A stretch of DNA of 64,000 bases from an uncultured Clostridia bacterium. Lineage in GTDB: Bacteria > Bacillota > Clostridia > Oscillospirales > Oscillospiraceae. A program made the translations under genes and the position numbers. Shown here one piece after another: positions 39,751 through 49,078 of this stretch. The notes under the pieces are model-generated. The model saw only the letters and a list, made by a program, of their open reading frames with translations, did not search any database and was not told where the DNA came from. How positions within the stretch are numbered: the first letter of the stretch is position 1; the number at the start of each line of letters is the position of its first letter. Location: the NCBI GenBank assembly GCA_947173485.1, contig CAMWFH010000010.1, forward strand, positions 21,641 through 85,640. Direction: 5' to 3'.

Positions 39751-41478
39751 ATGCCCTTAGACGCCCTTTGCCTTCGCGGCATCATCCAGGAGCTCCAGTC
39801 CGCCGTGGACGCCCGTATCGAGAAGATCAACCAGCCCGCCCGGGACCAGATCCTCCTGACCCTCCGGGGCAGCCGGAAGCTGCTGCTCCAGGCCGGCGGC
39901 ACCCATCCCCGCCTGCATTACACCACCCTATCCCGGGAGAACCCGGCCTCGCCGCCGATGTTCTGTATGCTGCTGCGCAAGCACCTGACCGGCGGGCGGA
40001 TCGTCAGCATCACCCAGCCGGGGCTGGAGCGGGCGGCGGTCCTCACCATCTCTGTCACCGACGATCTGGGACGCCCCGGCCAGCGGCAGCTGGTGCTGGA
40101 GGCCATGGGCCGGCAGGCCGATCTGATCCTGGTGGACGGCGAGGGGCGCATCATAGACTGCCTCCGCCGGAGCGATTCCAGCCTGGGCCGCCAGCTGCTG
40201 CCGGGGCTGTACTACCGCCTCCCCTCCCCCCAGGATAAGCGGGACCCCCTGACCACTGCGCCGGAGGAGCTGCCTGCCCTTCTGGCCCAGGCCGACCAGG
40301 AGCAGCCCTTGGACAAATTTTTCCTGGACACCTTCTTTGGCCTCTCCCCCCTGGTCTGCCGGGAGCTGGCCTTCCGGGCCACCGGCGCTACGGACACCCG
40401 GCTGTTTGCGATCTCCTCGCCGGAGCGGCTGCTGGCGGTGTTCGCGGCGTGGCAGGCGGGAACGGACCACTGTACGCCGGTCCTCATCTCCCAAAACGGC
40501 AGGCCTATGGACTTCTCCTATCTGCCGGTCACCCAGTACGAGGGAGCGGCGGAGGTGCGCCCGGCGGAGAGCTTCAGCCAGCTGCTGGACGACCTCTTCG
40601 AGACCCGGGAGCGGCAAGAGCGCATCCGCCAGCGGGGGCAGGACCTGCTGCGGACCGCCACCAACGCCCGGGACCGGGCGGCCAGGAAGCTGGCGGTCCA
40701 GACCCGAGAGCTGGAGCAGACCCGAGACCGGGAGCGGCTGCGGCTGTATGGTGAGCTGATCACCGCCAACCTCTACCGGATGGAGAAGGGCCAGCGGAAG
40801 CTGGCGGCGGAGAACTACTATGAGCCGGACTGCCCCACCATCGAGATCCCCCTGGACCCCCTTCTCACTCCCCAGCAGAACGCGGCCAAATACTTCAAGA
40901 AGTACAGCAAGGCCAAGACCGCGGAGGCCATCCTGACGGAGCAGATCGCCAAGGGGCAGCAGGAGCTCAGCTATCTGGAGAGCGTGCTGGACGAGCTGAG
41001 CCGGGCGGAGCTGGAGCAGGACCTATCGGATATCCGCCAGGAGCTGCAAAAGGCCGGCTACCTCCGGCCGGACACCGGCAGGAAGCGTCCTCCCCGGCAG
41101 GCGGCCGGGCCCCGGACGTTCCGCAGCACCAGCGGCCTGCGCATCCTGGTGGGCCGCAGCAACCACCAGAACGACCAGCTGGTGAAGGAGGGCCGCCGCT
41201 CGGACTACTGGTTCCACACCCAGAAGATCCACGGCTCCCATGTCCTCCTGGAGGCCGGCGGCCTGGAGCCGGACCCGCAGTCCATGACAGAGGCGGCCAG
41301 TCTGGCGGCGTGGTTCTCCCAGGCCCAGGGGGGCCGCCAGATCCCGGTGGACTACACCCAGTTGCGCAACGTGAAGAAGCCCGCCGGAGCCAGGCCGGGC
41401 ATGGTGGTCTACGACCCCTACCAGACGGCCTACGTCTCCCCCACTGCGGAGCTGGTGAAGCAGCTCTCCGAAAAATGA
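39751..41478 (+). CDS. rqcH: Ribosome quality-control factor RqcH (NFACT/FbpA family)
   Basis: RqcH (bacterial Rqc2/NEMF homologue) adds alanine tails to nascent chains on stalled 50S subunits. The 575-residue protein has the NFACT-N domain (LDALCLRGIIQELQSAVDAR), a central coiled coil of about residues 280-430 and the C-terminal NFACT-R domain (LRILVGRSNHQNDQLV, DYWFHTQKIHGSHVLL). In RqcH the NFACT-N motifs are DR-related residues; full length. Co-transcribed with mrnC. Confidence 0.93.
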   Translation: MPLDALCLRGIIQELQSAVDARIEKINQPARDQILLTLRGSRKLLLQAGGTHPRLHYTTLSRENPASPPMFCMLLRKHLTGGRIVSITQPGLERAAVLTISVTDDLGRPGQRQLVLEAMGRQADLILVDGEGRIIDCLRRSDSSLGRQLLPGLYYRLPSPQDKRDPLTTAPEELPALLAQADQEQPLDKFFLDTFFGLSPLVCRELAFRATGATDTRLFAISSPERLLAVFAAWQAGTDHCTPVLISQNGRPMDFSYLPVTQYEGAAEVRPAESFSQLLDDLFETRERQERIRQRGQDLLRTATNARDRAARKLAVQTRELEQTRDRERLRLYGELITANLYRMEKGQRKLAAENYYEPDCPTIEIPLDPLLTPQQNAAKYFKKYSKAKTAEAILTEQIAKGQQELSYLESVLDELSRAELEQDLSDIRQELQKAGYLRPDTGRKRPPRQAAGPRTFRSTSGLRILVGRSNHQNDQLVKEGRRSDYWFHTQKIHGSHVLLEAGGLEPDPQSMTEAASLAAWFSQAQGGRQIPVDYTQLRNVKKPAGARPGMVVYDPYQTAYVSPTAELVKQLSEK

Positions 41479-41482
41479 GCAG

Positions 41483-41517
41483 GAAAAAGCGCCCGCCAGC
41501 CGGCGGGCGCTCTTTTT
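41483..41517. terminator. Bidirectional terminator between rqcH and the zinc-ribbon gene
   Basis: GCGCCCGCC pairs with GGCGGGCGC around AGCC, flanked by AAAAA on the left and TCTTTTT on the right. Confidence 0.92.
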
Positions 41518-41525
41518 ATGAGATC

Positions 41526-41804
41526 TTATCTCTCCTCGCGCATCTTGGCGAAGCAATCGCTGCAATACACAGGACGGTCGCTCTTGGGCTCGAAGGGCAC
41601 CTTGGCCTCGCCGCCGCAGGAAGCGCAGACAGCGGTGAAGAACTCACGGGGGCCGCGGGCGGCGTTCTTGCGGGCGTCGCGGCAGGCCTTGCAGCGCTGG
41701 GGCTCGTTCTGGAAGCCGCGCTCAGCGTAGAACTCCTGCTCGCCAGCAGTGAACACGAACTCCTGCCCGCATTCCTTACATACCAGAGTCTTGTCTTCGT
41801 ACAT
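41526..41804 (-). CDS. Zinc-ribbon protein (CxxC-rich)
   Basis: The 92-residue protein has three Cys-x2-Cys pairs (LVCKECGQEF, RCKACRDARKN, VCASCGGEAKVPF) and a final YCSDCFAK, as in the CxxC-x-CxxC zinc-ribbon proteins of Firmicutes. It probably binds two zinc ions and may contact nucleic acid. Highly expressed in many Clostridia; here preceded by GAGAGGG. Function unknown. Confidence 0.85.
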   Translation of the reverse strand: MYEDKTLVCKECGQEFVFTAGEQEFYAERGFQNEPQRCKACRDARKNAARGPREFFTAVCASCGGEAKVPFEPKSDRPVYCSDCFAKMREER

Positions 41805-41849
41805 GTTGTTTCCCTCTCTTTGATTTGAAAAGATATATTGCGGCCAGCA

Positions 41850-42482
41850 CTAGCTGACATCGCCGGAAATAAGCTGCCGCGAGACCTTGCGCCGGATCCT
41901 CTGGACAGCGTTCTCCACCGACTTCGGTGGCTTCTGGACCTCTTTGGCGATCTCCCGCTGGGTCAGCCCCGCCAGGAACAGGGCCAACACCCTTTTCTCA
42001 AAGCGGGAGAGCTGCCCCTCGACCCAGCGGCGGAAAGCCGCCTGGTCCTCACGGTAGATCAAAAGGTCCTCGGGGTTGAGTATGGTTCGATCTGCGCCGG
42101 CAGTTAGGGGGTTCGTATCAAAGAAAGGGGTCTCAAAAGAAATCGACTGGTTCAATGGACTGTGCTTTTCCTGATTGGCGGAGCGGAGCACTGAGTAGAC
42201 GCGATTTCGGATACAAACTTCCGCGAAGGTCCGAAAGGAGGCCTCCTTGGCGCTGTCGAAAGCACGCACGGCTTTCATGAGACCGATCATCCCCTCCTGG
42301 AGCAGGTCGTCACTGTCGCCGCCCGCCAGGAAATAGGGCCGGGTGACGGCACGGACGAGACGGGCATAGCGGGCGATGAGGATCTCCTCGGCATCCCGGC
42401 TGCCCTGGGCGGCCAGGGAGCAGAGGGAACTGTCCTCACACTCCAGGAGCGAACGATAGGTTTCTCTCGTACTGACTTCCAT
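41850..42482 (-). CDS. sigH: RNA polymerase sigma-H factor
   Basis: Sigma-H (Spo0H) drives early sporulation and competence genes. The 210-residue protein has region 2 (LIARYARLVRAVTRPYFLAGGDSDDLLQEGMIGLMKAVRAFD) and region 4 (KRVLALFLAGLTQREIAKEVQKPPKSVENAVQRIRRKV). The SigH-specific acidic N-terminal part is present. The ATG lies directly after a consensus -10 box, and no ribosome binding site is possible, so the mRNA appears leaderless. No better in-frame start exists. Confidence 0.93.
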   Translation of the reverse strand: MEVSTRETYRSLLECEDSSLCSLAAQGSRDAEEILIARYARLVRAVTRPYFLAGGDSDDLLQEGMIGLMKAVRAFDSAKEASFRTFAEVCIRNRVYSVLRSANQEKHSPLNQSISFETPFFDTNPLTAGADRTILNPEDLLIYREDQAAFRRWVEGQLSRFEKRVLALFLAGLTQREIAKEVQKPPKSVENAVQRIRRKVSRQLISGDVS

Positions 42483-42487
42483 TGCCT

Positions 42488-42517
42488 ATTATACCTACAG
42501 ATCTATGGTTTTGTCAA
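42488..42517 (-). promoter_or_regulatory. Promoter of sigH
   Basis: On the minus strand, TTGACA (42517-42512) and TATAAT (42493-42488) are 18 bases apart. AGGCA then ATG follow, so transcription should start at or next to the A of the start codon. Confidence 0.8.
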
Positions 42518-42545
42518 GAATTATCAGAGATCTTTTTTACAAAAA

Positions 42546-43904
42546 TCACGAAATATTTAGCGATCTTACCAATCCAGCCAGGCGCCCGGCGGTCTCCTCC
42601 GCGATCTGGGTGGTCTTGGCCTCCACCATGACCCGGATCAGGGGCTCTGTGCCGGAGGGCCGGACCAGGATCCTCCCCTCGTTGCCCAGAGCCTCCTCCT
42701 CCTTCTGAAGGGCCTCCTGGAGAGCCGGCGAGGTCATGATGCCCTCCTTCAGCCCCGGCTTATTGGGCAGCTCGATATTGACCAGAGTCTGGGGATACTG
42801 GGGACAGATCCCCGCCAGATCAGAGGCCTTCATCCCCCGCCGGCGCATGATCTGTAAAAACTGGAGGGCCGTCAGCTGGCCGTCGCCGGTGGTGGCGTAG
42901 TCGGAGAAGATGATATGGCCCGACTGCTCCCCGCCGATACGGTAGCCGTGCTCCAGCATCTTCTCCAGCACGTTCCGGTCCCCCACGGCGGTACATAGGA
43001 GGCGGATGCCGTTCTTGTTGCAGAACTCGTGGAGCCCCAGGTTGCTCATCACCGTGCCTACGATGGCCCGGCCCGTGAGGGTCCCCTCCTCCAGCATATA
43101 TTTTCCGCAGACCGCCATGATCTTATCCCCGTCCACGATCTGCCCGCGCTCGTCCACCAGCAGGCACCGGTCGGCGTCGCCATCGAAGGCCACGCCCAAG
43201 TCGTACTCGCCGGCGGTGGTCATGGCGGCCAGGGAGCGCATATGGGTGGAGCCGCAGCGGTCGTTGATATTGACGCCGTTGGGCTTGCGGTGGATGAAGT
43301 CCACCTCGATCTCAAAGTTGGCGAAGAGGTCCGGGGCGGTGGCGGCGGCGGCGCCATTGGCGCAGTCCACCAGGATGCGCAGGCCGTGGAGGTCGTCCGA
43401 CACGGTGGAGCAGAGATACTTGATATACTCATACTTCAGCTGCCGCATCCCATGGATGCGCCGGCCGATCCGGGCCCCCTTCTGCTGGCAGATGGGACCG
43501 TTGGATAGGATCAGCTCCTCCACCCGGTTCTCCAGCTCGTCGGAGAGCTTGTAGCCCTGACCGTTGAAGACCTTGATGCCGTTGTGTTCAAAGGGGTTGT
43601 GGCTGGCGGAGATCACCACTCCGGCGTCCGCCTTGGACTGGATGGTCAGGTAGGCCACCGCTGGCGTGGGGATGGTGCCCAGGGGCATCACATCGCCCCC
43701 GGCGGCGCAGATACCGGCGATCAGCGCCCCCTCCAGCATATCGGAGGAGATGCGGGTATCCATGCCGATGGTGATCAGGGGGTCCTTGTCCAGCTGCTCC
43801 CGGAGGACCACGGTGACGGCCTGGCCCACCCGGTAGGCCAGCTCGGCGGTCAGGTTCTCCCCCACCACGCCCCGGACGCCGTCAGTTCCAAATAGTTTGC
43901 CCAT
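42546..43904 (-). CDS. glmM: Phosphoglucosamine mutase
   Basis: GlmM converts glucosamine-6-phosphate to glucosamine-1-phosphate for UDP-GlcNAc. The 452-residue protein has MGKLFGTDGVRG, the phosphorylated Ser101 in VVISASHNPFEHNGIK, the metal loop FDGDADRC (about residue 243) and the late GGEQSGHII and VRPSGTEPLIRVMVEA. Full length. It precedes sigH on the same strand; the sigH promoter is in the 63-base gap. Confidence 0.97.
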   Translation of the reverse strand: MGKLFGTDGVRGVVGENLTAELAYRVGQAVTVVLREQLDKDPLITIGMDTRISSDMLEGALIAGICAAGGDVMPLGTIPTPAVAYLTIQSKADAGVVISASHNPFEHNGIKVFNGQGYKLSDELENRVEELILSNGPICQQKGARIGRRIHGMRQLKYEYIKYLCSTVSDDLHGLRILVDCANGAAAATAPDLFANFEIEVDFIHRKPNGVNINDRCGSTHMRSLAAMTTAGEYDLGVAFDGDADRCLLVDERGQIVDGDKIMAVCGKYMLEEGTLTGRAIVGTVMSNLGLHEFCNKNGIRLLCTAVGDRNVLEKMLEHGYRIGGEQSGHIIFSDYATTGDGQLTALQFLQIMRRRGMKASDLAGICPQYPQTLVNIELPNKPGLKEGIMTSPALQEALQKEEEALGNEGRILVRPSGTEPLIRVMVEAKTTQIAEETAGRLAGLVRSLNIS

Positions 43905-44016
43905 ATGCTTTTACCTCGCAATTTATGATATTATTCGATCATATCAAATTCTACACCAACAGGATACCGGTCCTTTCCCTCTTGCAAAAACAGGTAGGCG
44001 CAACCGGTCCTCCTCC

Positions 44017-44559
44017 CTATCCTGCGGAAGCGCTCCGCAGCACCAGATCCATCTCAGCGGCAATGATGCAACCGCTGTCCATCGGCTCATCGTATCCCCA
44101 TAGGTACGCACAAACGCGGTAGTGTCCCTCCCGCAGTGCGCCATAGAGATGCCACCAGGCGAGCGACAGAGGGTCGTTCTCGTCCGGGCGCAGCGTCCCC
44201 AGAAGCAATAAGCTCACCCGGCTGGTATCTCCCCACACATAGGGGATGGTCCGCCAGGTCCCGTCCACCTCCGCCTCCATGAAAACATAGGGGTCATAGT
44301 GGTATGTCTTGCTCCCGCTGTTGGTCAGGCAGACACGGATAAAGCCCTCTCTCGTGTCGATGTCCTCCACCGTCAGGGTGACGCCGGGGATATCCACCGG
44401 CTCCAGCCGGGAGACCGTCAGGTCCTCATACGCAAGCGGCCGGTCCCCTGCCCGTATGCGAAGCGGCTCACAGAGGTCCCATAGGACACCGGCAGCGATC
44501 GGCAGAAGGACCGCTGCCGCCAGTAGGAGCCACCGGCGCCATTCGTGCTGGTCCGCCAT
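44017..44559 (-). CDS. Membrane-anchored Ig-like domain protein
   Basis: A 180-residue protein with one N-terminal transmembrane helix (WLLLAAAVLLPIAAGVLW) and an extracellular beta domain with GVTLTVEDIDTREGFIRVCL and a dense aromatic part (HYRVCAYLWGY), like bacterial Ig-like (Big) folds. It starts 1 base after the AAA ATPase stop and would be co-translated. Role unknown. Confidence 0.65.
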   Translation of the reverse strand: MADQHEWRRWLLLAAAVLLPIAAGVLWDLCEPLRIRAGDRPLAYEDLTVSRLEPVDIPGVTLTVEDIDTREGFIRVCLTNSGSKTYHYDPYVFMEAEVDGTWRTIPYVWGDTSRVSLLLLGTLRPDENDPLSLAWWHLYGALREGHYRVCAYLWGYDEPMDSGCIIAAEMDLVLRSASAG

Positions 44560-44560
44560 G

Positions 44561-45307
44561 TCATTCCTCCCCCAGCAGATATCCCAGCATCCGCTTCGGG
44601 TCCTCCAGGAACCGCCGGGTCAGCTGGTAGTGTTCGGTCTCCTCGTAGGCCACAGCGGAGATGCCCCTCTCGTCCAGCTGGCAGATCTGGGCCCCTGGGA
44701 AGGCCATCAGGATGGGCGAATGGGTGGCGATGATGAACTGGGAACGATCTCTCACCAGATCGTCCATCAACACCAGCAGGCTCATCTGCCTCGACGGCGA
44801 CAGGGCCGCCTCCGGCTCGTCCAGCAGGTAGAGCCCGTGGCCGCCGAAGCGGTTCTGCACCAGGGCCAGGAAGCTCTCCCCGTGGGACTGGCCGTGGAGG
44901 GATCTGCCGCCGTAGCTGTCGATTAGCCTGGCCCCCAGGCTGGGCTCATCATCCAGGGCGTCGATATAGGAGGCCACGTTGTAAAAGCTCTCCGCCCGGA
45001 GGAAAAAGCCGTCGCTGGGGTACTCCCGCCGGGCCAGGGTGATATAGCTCCCCAGGTCCGAGTGGGTGGCCTGGGTGGAGAAATGGAAATTCCGGGTGCC
45101 GCCCTCGGCGTTGAACCCAGCCGCCACGGCGACAGCCTCCAGCAGGGTGGATTTCCCGCTGCCGTTCTCCCCCACCAAAAAGGTGACCGGCGCGGTGAAG
45201 TGGAGGGCGTGCCCCTCCGCCAGCCATCGCACCGCCGGCAGCCCGTTCAGATAGGACCCCTCCGGCAGGGCGGAGCGCAGGGAGAGGGAGGCCACATAGT
45301 TGGTCAT
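44561..45307 (-). CDS. AAA/ABC-type ATPase (OLD/SMC-like)
   Basis: A single-domain, 248-residue ATPase: Walker [11 protein letters not shown] (about residue 45), a middle [11 protein letters not shown] part, signature-like [10 protein letters not shown], Walker [13 protein letters not shown] and a His switch ([11 protein letters not shown]). It belongs to the AAA_21/AAA_23 ATPases related to RecF and OLD. It overlaps the ruvB stop as ATGA, so coupled; its partner may be the membrane protein downstream. Confidence 0.85.
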   Translation of the reverse strand: MTNYVASLSLRSALPEGSYLNGLPAVRWLAEGHALHFTAPVTFLVGENGSGKSTLLEAVAVAAGFNAEGGTRNFHFSTQATHSDLGSYITLARREYPSDGFFLRAESFYNVASYIDALDDEPSLGARLIDSYGGRSLHGQSHGESFLALVQNRFGGHGLYLLDEPEAALSPSRQMSLLVLMDDLVRDRSQFIIATHSPILMAFPGAQICQLDERGISAVAYEETEHYQLTRRFLEDPKRMLGYLLGEE

Positions 45308-46338
45308 ATGGTCAGCTGCTCCATGCCGCCGGAGAGACTATTGGGCACAGCCAGCCCCAAATGCTGATACGCCTTGGCCGTGACGCACCGGCCCCGTGGG
45401 GTCCGGGTCAGGAACCCGATCTGCATCAGATAGGGCTCGTACACGTCCTCCAGGGTCACCGCCTCCTCGTTGATAGTGGCGGCCAGGGTCTCCAGGCCCA
45501 CGGGGCCGCCGCCGTAATACTCGATGATGGCCCGGAGCATCCGGCGGTCGATGTTGTCCAAGCCCAGGAAGTCCACCTCCAGGGCGGTGAGGGCCTGGTC
45601 CGCCACGGCCTGGGTGATGGTCCCATCGGCCTTCACCTGGGCGAAGTCCCGGACCCGGCGGAGCATCCGGTTGGCGATCCGGGGGGTGCCCCGGCTCCGC
45701 TTGGCGATCTCCATGGCCCCCTCGTCCTCGATGGGCACGTTCAAAATGCCGGCAGACCGGGCAACGATCATGGACAGCTCCCGCGGAGTGTACAGCTCCA
45801 GCCGCAGTGTCACGCCGAACCGGTCCCGCAGGGGCGCGGACAGTTGGCCCGCCCGAGTAGTGGCTCCGATCAGGGTGAACTTGGGCAGGTCTAAGCGGAT
45901 GGAGTTGGCGGAGGGGCCTTTGCCGATGATGATGTCGATGGCGTAGTCCTCCATGGCGGGGTACAGCACCTCCTCCACCGAGCGGTTGAGCCGGTGGATC
46001 TCGTCCACAAAGAGGATATCGTTCTCATTGAGGTTGGTCAGCAGCGCCGCCAGGTCCCCGGCCTTCTCGATGGCGGGGCCGGAGGTGATGCGGATATTGA
46101 CCCCCATCTCGTTGGCGATGATGCCGGAGAGGGTGGTCTTGCCCAGGCCCGGAGGGCCGTGGAGCAGGACGTGGTCCAGGGGCTCCCGCCGCATCTTCGC
46201 CGCCTGGATGAACACCTCCAGGTTCCCCTTGGCCTTCTCCTGGCCGATGTACTCCCGGAGGAGCTTGGGGCGCAGGGAGTACTCCCCCTCGTCCTCCCGG
46301 GTGAGGGAGGTGGTGACCAGAGGGGCGTCCTCCTCCAT
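45304..46338 (-). CDS. ruvB: Holliday junction branch-migration helicase RuvB
   Basis: RuvB is the hexameric motor of RuvABC. The 344-residue protein has [16 protein letters not shown], Walker [14 protein letters not shown], Walker [13 protein letters not shown], sensor 1 [15 protein letters not shown] and the C-terminal winged helix ([18 protein letters not shown]). I use the ATG at 46338, 10 bases after AGGAGG; a TTG at 46371 would add 11 residues. No ruvA or ruvC is adjacent in this window. Confidence 0.96.
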   Translation of the reverse strand: MEEDAPLVTTSLTREDEGEYSLRPKLLREYIGQEKAKGNLEVFIQAAKMRREPLDHVLLHGPPGLGKTTLSGIIANEMGVNIRITSGPAIEKAGDLAALLTNLNENDILFVDEIHRLNRSVEEVLYPAMEDYAIDIIIGKGPSANSIRLDLPKFTLIGATTRAGQLSAPLRDRFGVTLRLELYTPRELSMIVARSAGILNVPIEDEGAMEIAKRSRGTPRIANRMLRRVRDFAQVKADGTITQAVADQALTALEVDFLGLDNIDRRMLRAIIEYYGGGPVGLETLAATINEEAVTLEDVYEPYLMQIGFLTRTPRGRCVTAKAYQHLGLAVPNSLSGGMEQLTI

Positions 46339-46433
46339 ATATACGCCGCCTCCTGAATAATCTATGCTCAAAATGTCACTTCCTTTGCCGTTTCATTCCA
46401 GCTCGGCCGGTCGGTCCGGGTATGCCCCCATGA

Positions 46434-47075
46434 TCAAGTCTTTTGCGTCCGGCTGGACCTTGGCGCATCGGCGAGCACCCGTATCTGTAGGCCGATGGCC
46501 ATGGCGTCCAGGTTGGCGGCCAGCTTGACAAGTTCGCCCACGGTCATACTGCCGATGGTGGCGGCGGACAGTTTGGTAAGTTCATCGACGGTCATATCGC
46601 CGATGGCCGGGGCACCCAGATTGGTGGCCAGCTTGACGAGTTTATCGACGGTCATGTTGCCGATGGACGCGGCGTCCAGATCGGCGGCCAGCTTGACAAG
46701 TTCGTCCACGGTCATGCCGGCGTACCGCTGCAGATCTTCCAGCGTCTTGGCACCGAAGAACAGGCGCGACAGGGCGTCGGATCTGAGCGTGTCCCCGCGC
46801 AGCGCGTCCCGCTCCGGCTTGCTCAGCGCCAGCTCGTATCTGATCAACGCAGCCTCAACGGTATCGCTCCACTCATACATGGCCATGATGGCCTCGCTTT
46901 TCTGCCTGGTCTCATCCAGCCTTGCGCGTCCGGATTCATCCAGGCTTTCGTAGTAGGCCTTCGCGATCTTCTCCATGTGTTCCTTTGCTTCTCTTCTTGC
47001 GCGTCTGGCCTCCTCCGCGCTGGCGTAGCTGCCTCTCTCCAGGTCTTCCAGAAGTCTCTCAAGTTCCCTGTCCAT
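46434..47075 (-). CDS. Hypothetical protein with four-fold MTVDELVKL repeat
   Basis: The 213-residue protein has a charged coiled-coil-like N-terminus (residues 1-75) and a C-terminal array: repeat 1 121-140, repeat 2 141-160, a shorter repeat 3 161-176, and repeat 4 177-196. Each begins M-T-V-[DG]-[EK]-L-x-K-L and ends near A-I-G. No known family. Start follows GAAGGATC. Last gene of the immunity-like operon. Confidence 0.7.
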   Translation of the reverse strand: MDRELERLLEDLERGSYASAEEARRARREAKEHMEKIAKAYYESLDESGRARLDETRQKSEAIMAMYEWSDTVEAALIRYELALSKPERDALRGDTLRSDALSRLFFGAKTLEDLQRYAGMTVDELVKLAADLDAASIGNMTVDKLVKLATNLGAPAIGDMTVDELTKLSAATIGSMTVGELVKLAANLDAMAIGLQIRVLADAPRSSRTQKT

Positions 47076-47138
47076 ATATGATCCTTCTTATCATTCATCG
47101 TTTTCAGATACCATCGTGAGGCGTTCTGCTGTCGCGCT

Positions 47139-47426
47139 TCATCCGCTCTCCGCCTGATAAAGGACGGTCTCCTCCCCTGCCGGGTGCAGGCCGCATCGTT
47201 CACAGATCCATTGGAACAGCGGGGCATCCTCTTTGATCTCATAGCAGTCCCCAAAGGAATACTCGATATCGATATGCCGGTCACAAATGACCATATCAAC
47301 GCAGTCGAAGGTGTCTAAGCGGTATACGATGGAGGATACATCCTCCCACAGGCTGTCCTCCTCCGCGCCGGTGAGCTCCATGGACACCTTGCCGCAGATC
47401 TGTTTGACCTCCTCCAATGTCAGCAT
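47139..47426 (-). CDS. Hypothetical acidic protein, immunity-like
   Basis: A 95-residue acidic protein (LTLEEVKQICGKVSMELTG at the N-terminus, aromatic middle DIEYSFGDCYEI). No signal, no helix-turn-helix. Family unknown. It starts 7 bases inside the end of the Imm26 gene (ATGCTGA junction) with GAAAGGAGAG before it, so it is coupled to that gene. Confidence 0.6.
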   Translation of the reverse strand: MLTLEEVKQICGKVSMELTGAEEDSLWEDVSSIVYRLDTFDCVDMVICDRHIDIEYSFGDCYEIKEDAPLFQWICERCGLHPAGEETVLYQAESG

Positions 47427-48610
47427 AGCGCTCTCCTTTCATCCAGTTTGACCGGCAGGTCCGCCGACCTCAGGCCGAACTGGGCGCAGACCGCCTCCAG
47501 ATCGGACCGACGGAAGGGGCTCCGCAGGTCCTGCATAGCCCAGTCCTTCGTCCGCTCCCAGAAGGGTCCGCTGCTCCCGGCGGCGATGCACGCCTCCAGG
47601 GTGGACCGGCTGATGCAGATAGGCGCCAGGGTGACGCCGTTGTTGCGGTAACAACTGACCCAGCCGGGCAGGGGCTTTGTGCCCTCCATGACCCGGAACA
47701 GCGTGCCGCACTGGAGCAGGGTCTTGTCCCTCCCCTGGTCCAGGCTGGAGATACTGCCGCCGTACATGATGGGAAAGTCCAGCTCTTCCGGCTCCAGGGG
47801 CAGGTTGCCCACGATGGGATGCTCCCCATAGAAGATGCCGTCGTCCGACATGAAGTGGGAGGGCAGGGCGGGCAGCTCCCGCAGCTTTTCCGGCGGGACC
47901 GCCGGGTCCTCCGTGATGAAACGGTAGGTCTTGACCACTAGGGGGCGGCACATGAGGATATCCCAGCAGGGCCGGCCCTCCTTTTTCATCTTGTAATAGT
48001 CCAGCAGGACCCGGCCATAGCCATACTCCCGCCGGCCGATGGGGAACCGGAAGAAGTCCCCCTCCCGGACCTGGACCCGCCGCTGCTTCGATTGGAGGAA
48101 TTGGTCCAGAGCCGCCCGGTCCGCCGGCGTGGTCTCCGCCACCCAGCGGTCCAGCCAGGCGGACAGCTCATCCAGGGTCCTGATGGCGTATGTCTCCAGG
48201 CCGGAGCTGTAGTAGGTCCGGGAGGTGTCCCCGTGCCATAGATCCACGGCGGCGGCCCGGCCTGACCAGCTCAGGCGCATCCCCAGGGGCTTGCGGTCCG
48301 ACAGGGTGACATTGGACAGCTTTTTAGGCTTTCCCCTGGCCGTCCGGGGCAGGAGGATGGTACGGTCCTCCGCGGTCTCCTCCTGGTAGGTCCGCTCCTC
48401 ATAGTGGTCCGGGGCGCAGTGGATGTATTTACGGATGGTGTCCCCGTCAAAGCAGGCCCAGGTCTCGAAGTCCGGGGCCTTGCACACGCTTTTCAGCCGC
48501 ACCCACTCCCAGGACGGGTCCACTGGGGCTAGACCCAGGCAGGTGCGCTGTTCATTGGTCAGCAGCATTCGGGGCGCGCTGTCTGAATGGCTCATCGGCC
48601 CACTTCCCAT
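47420..48610 (-). CDS. Imm26-domain immunity-type protein with N-terminal extension
   Basis: The 396-residue protein carries an Imm26 domain in its middle: VREGDFFRFPIGRREYGYGRV (about residues 186-206), WDILMCRPLVVKTYRF and later DGIFYGEHPIVGNLPLEPEEL. Imm26 proteins neutralise polymorphic toxins. The N-terminal 180 residues (YIHCAPDHYEERTYQEET, GTSRTYYSSG-like part) have no assignment, so this may be a fusion of two immunity modules. AGGTGAAAGG before the start. Confidence 0.7.
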   Translation of the reverse strand: MGSGPMSHSDSAPRMLLTNEQRTCLGLAPVDPSWEWVRLKSVCKAPDFETWACFDGDTIRKYIHCAPDHYEERTYQEETAEDRTILLPRTARGKPKKLSNVTLSDRKPLGMRLSWSGRAAAVDLWHGDTSRTYYSSGLETYAIRTLDELSAWLDRWVAETTPADRAALDQFLQSKQRRVQVREGDFFRFPIGRREYGYGRVLLDYYKMKKEGRPCWDILMCRPLVVKTYRFITEDPAVPPEKLRELPALPSHFMSDDGIFYGEHPIVGNLPLEPEELDFPIMYGGSISSLDQGRDKTLLQCGTLFRVMEGTKPLPGWVSCYRNNGVTLAPICISRSTLEACIAAGSSGPFWERTKDWAMQDLRSPFRRSDLEAVCAQFGLRSADLPVKLDERRALC

Positions 48611-48614
48611 CCTT

Positions 48615-49064
48615 TCACCTCTCCCGTGTCACGGGCGGCTTGACCCGCAGCTGGAGCAGAGCCTTCACATCCTCCAAAATACGCGCAGAGGTCACGGCGA
48701 TCATCAGCCACCGGCTGCCGCCAGTGCCGCCGACCTCCCGATACAGGTCTCGCAGATAGGGATCGCAGGCCGCCAGCAGCGCCTCCGCCCGGTCCTTCTC
48801 CCGCCGGCCTATGACCACGAGGCAGGTGAACTGTCCGGCCTCCGGCAGATCAGGGTACAAGGTGCAGATGGACCGGCTCCCTTTCCGATATTTCATATTC
48901 CATCCCGGCGCAAGGCTGCACCCGCTATACTCGATATGGGGCGATACGCCATAGGCCTCCTCGATAAAGGCCCGTAGCGCTGTCCAATAGGGGCTCGCGG
49001 CGCAGCGGTCAAAGTCTTCTGCCGCCGGCACCTGCGCCTTCGTGTACTGTTGGCTCCAGCTCAT
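48615..49064 (-). CDS. DUF3788 family protein
   Basis: A 149-residue protein typical of DUF3788: SWSQQYTKAQVPAAEDF, AFIEEAYGVSPHIEYSGCSLAPGWNMKYRK, SRSICTLYPDLPEAGQF and VVIGRREKDRAEALL. Role unknown; these proteins are single-domain and common in gut Firmicutes. AGGAGGATATGAG precedes the start. Part of the immunity-like operon. Confidence 0.8.
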   Translation of the reverse strand: MSWSQQYTKAQVPAAEDFDRCAASPYWTALRAFIEEAYGVSPHIEYSGCSLAPGWNMKYRKGSRSICTLYPDLPEAGQFTCLVVIGRREKDRAEALLAACDPYLRDLYREVGGTGGSRWLMIAVTSARILEDVKALLQLRVKPPVTRER

Positions 49065-49078
49065 CTCATATCCTCCTT

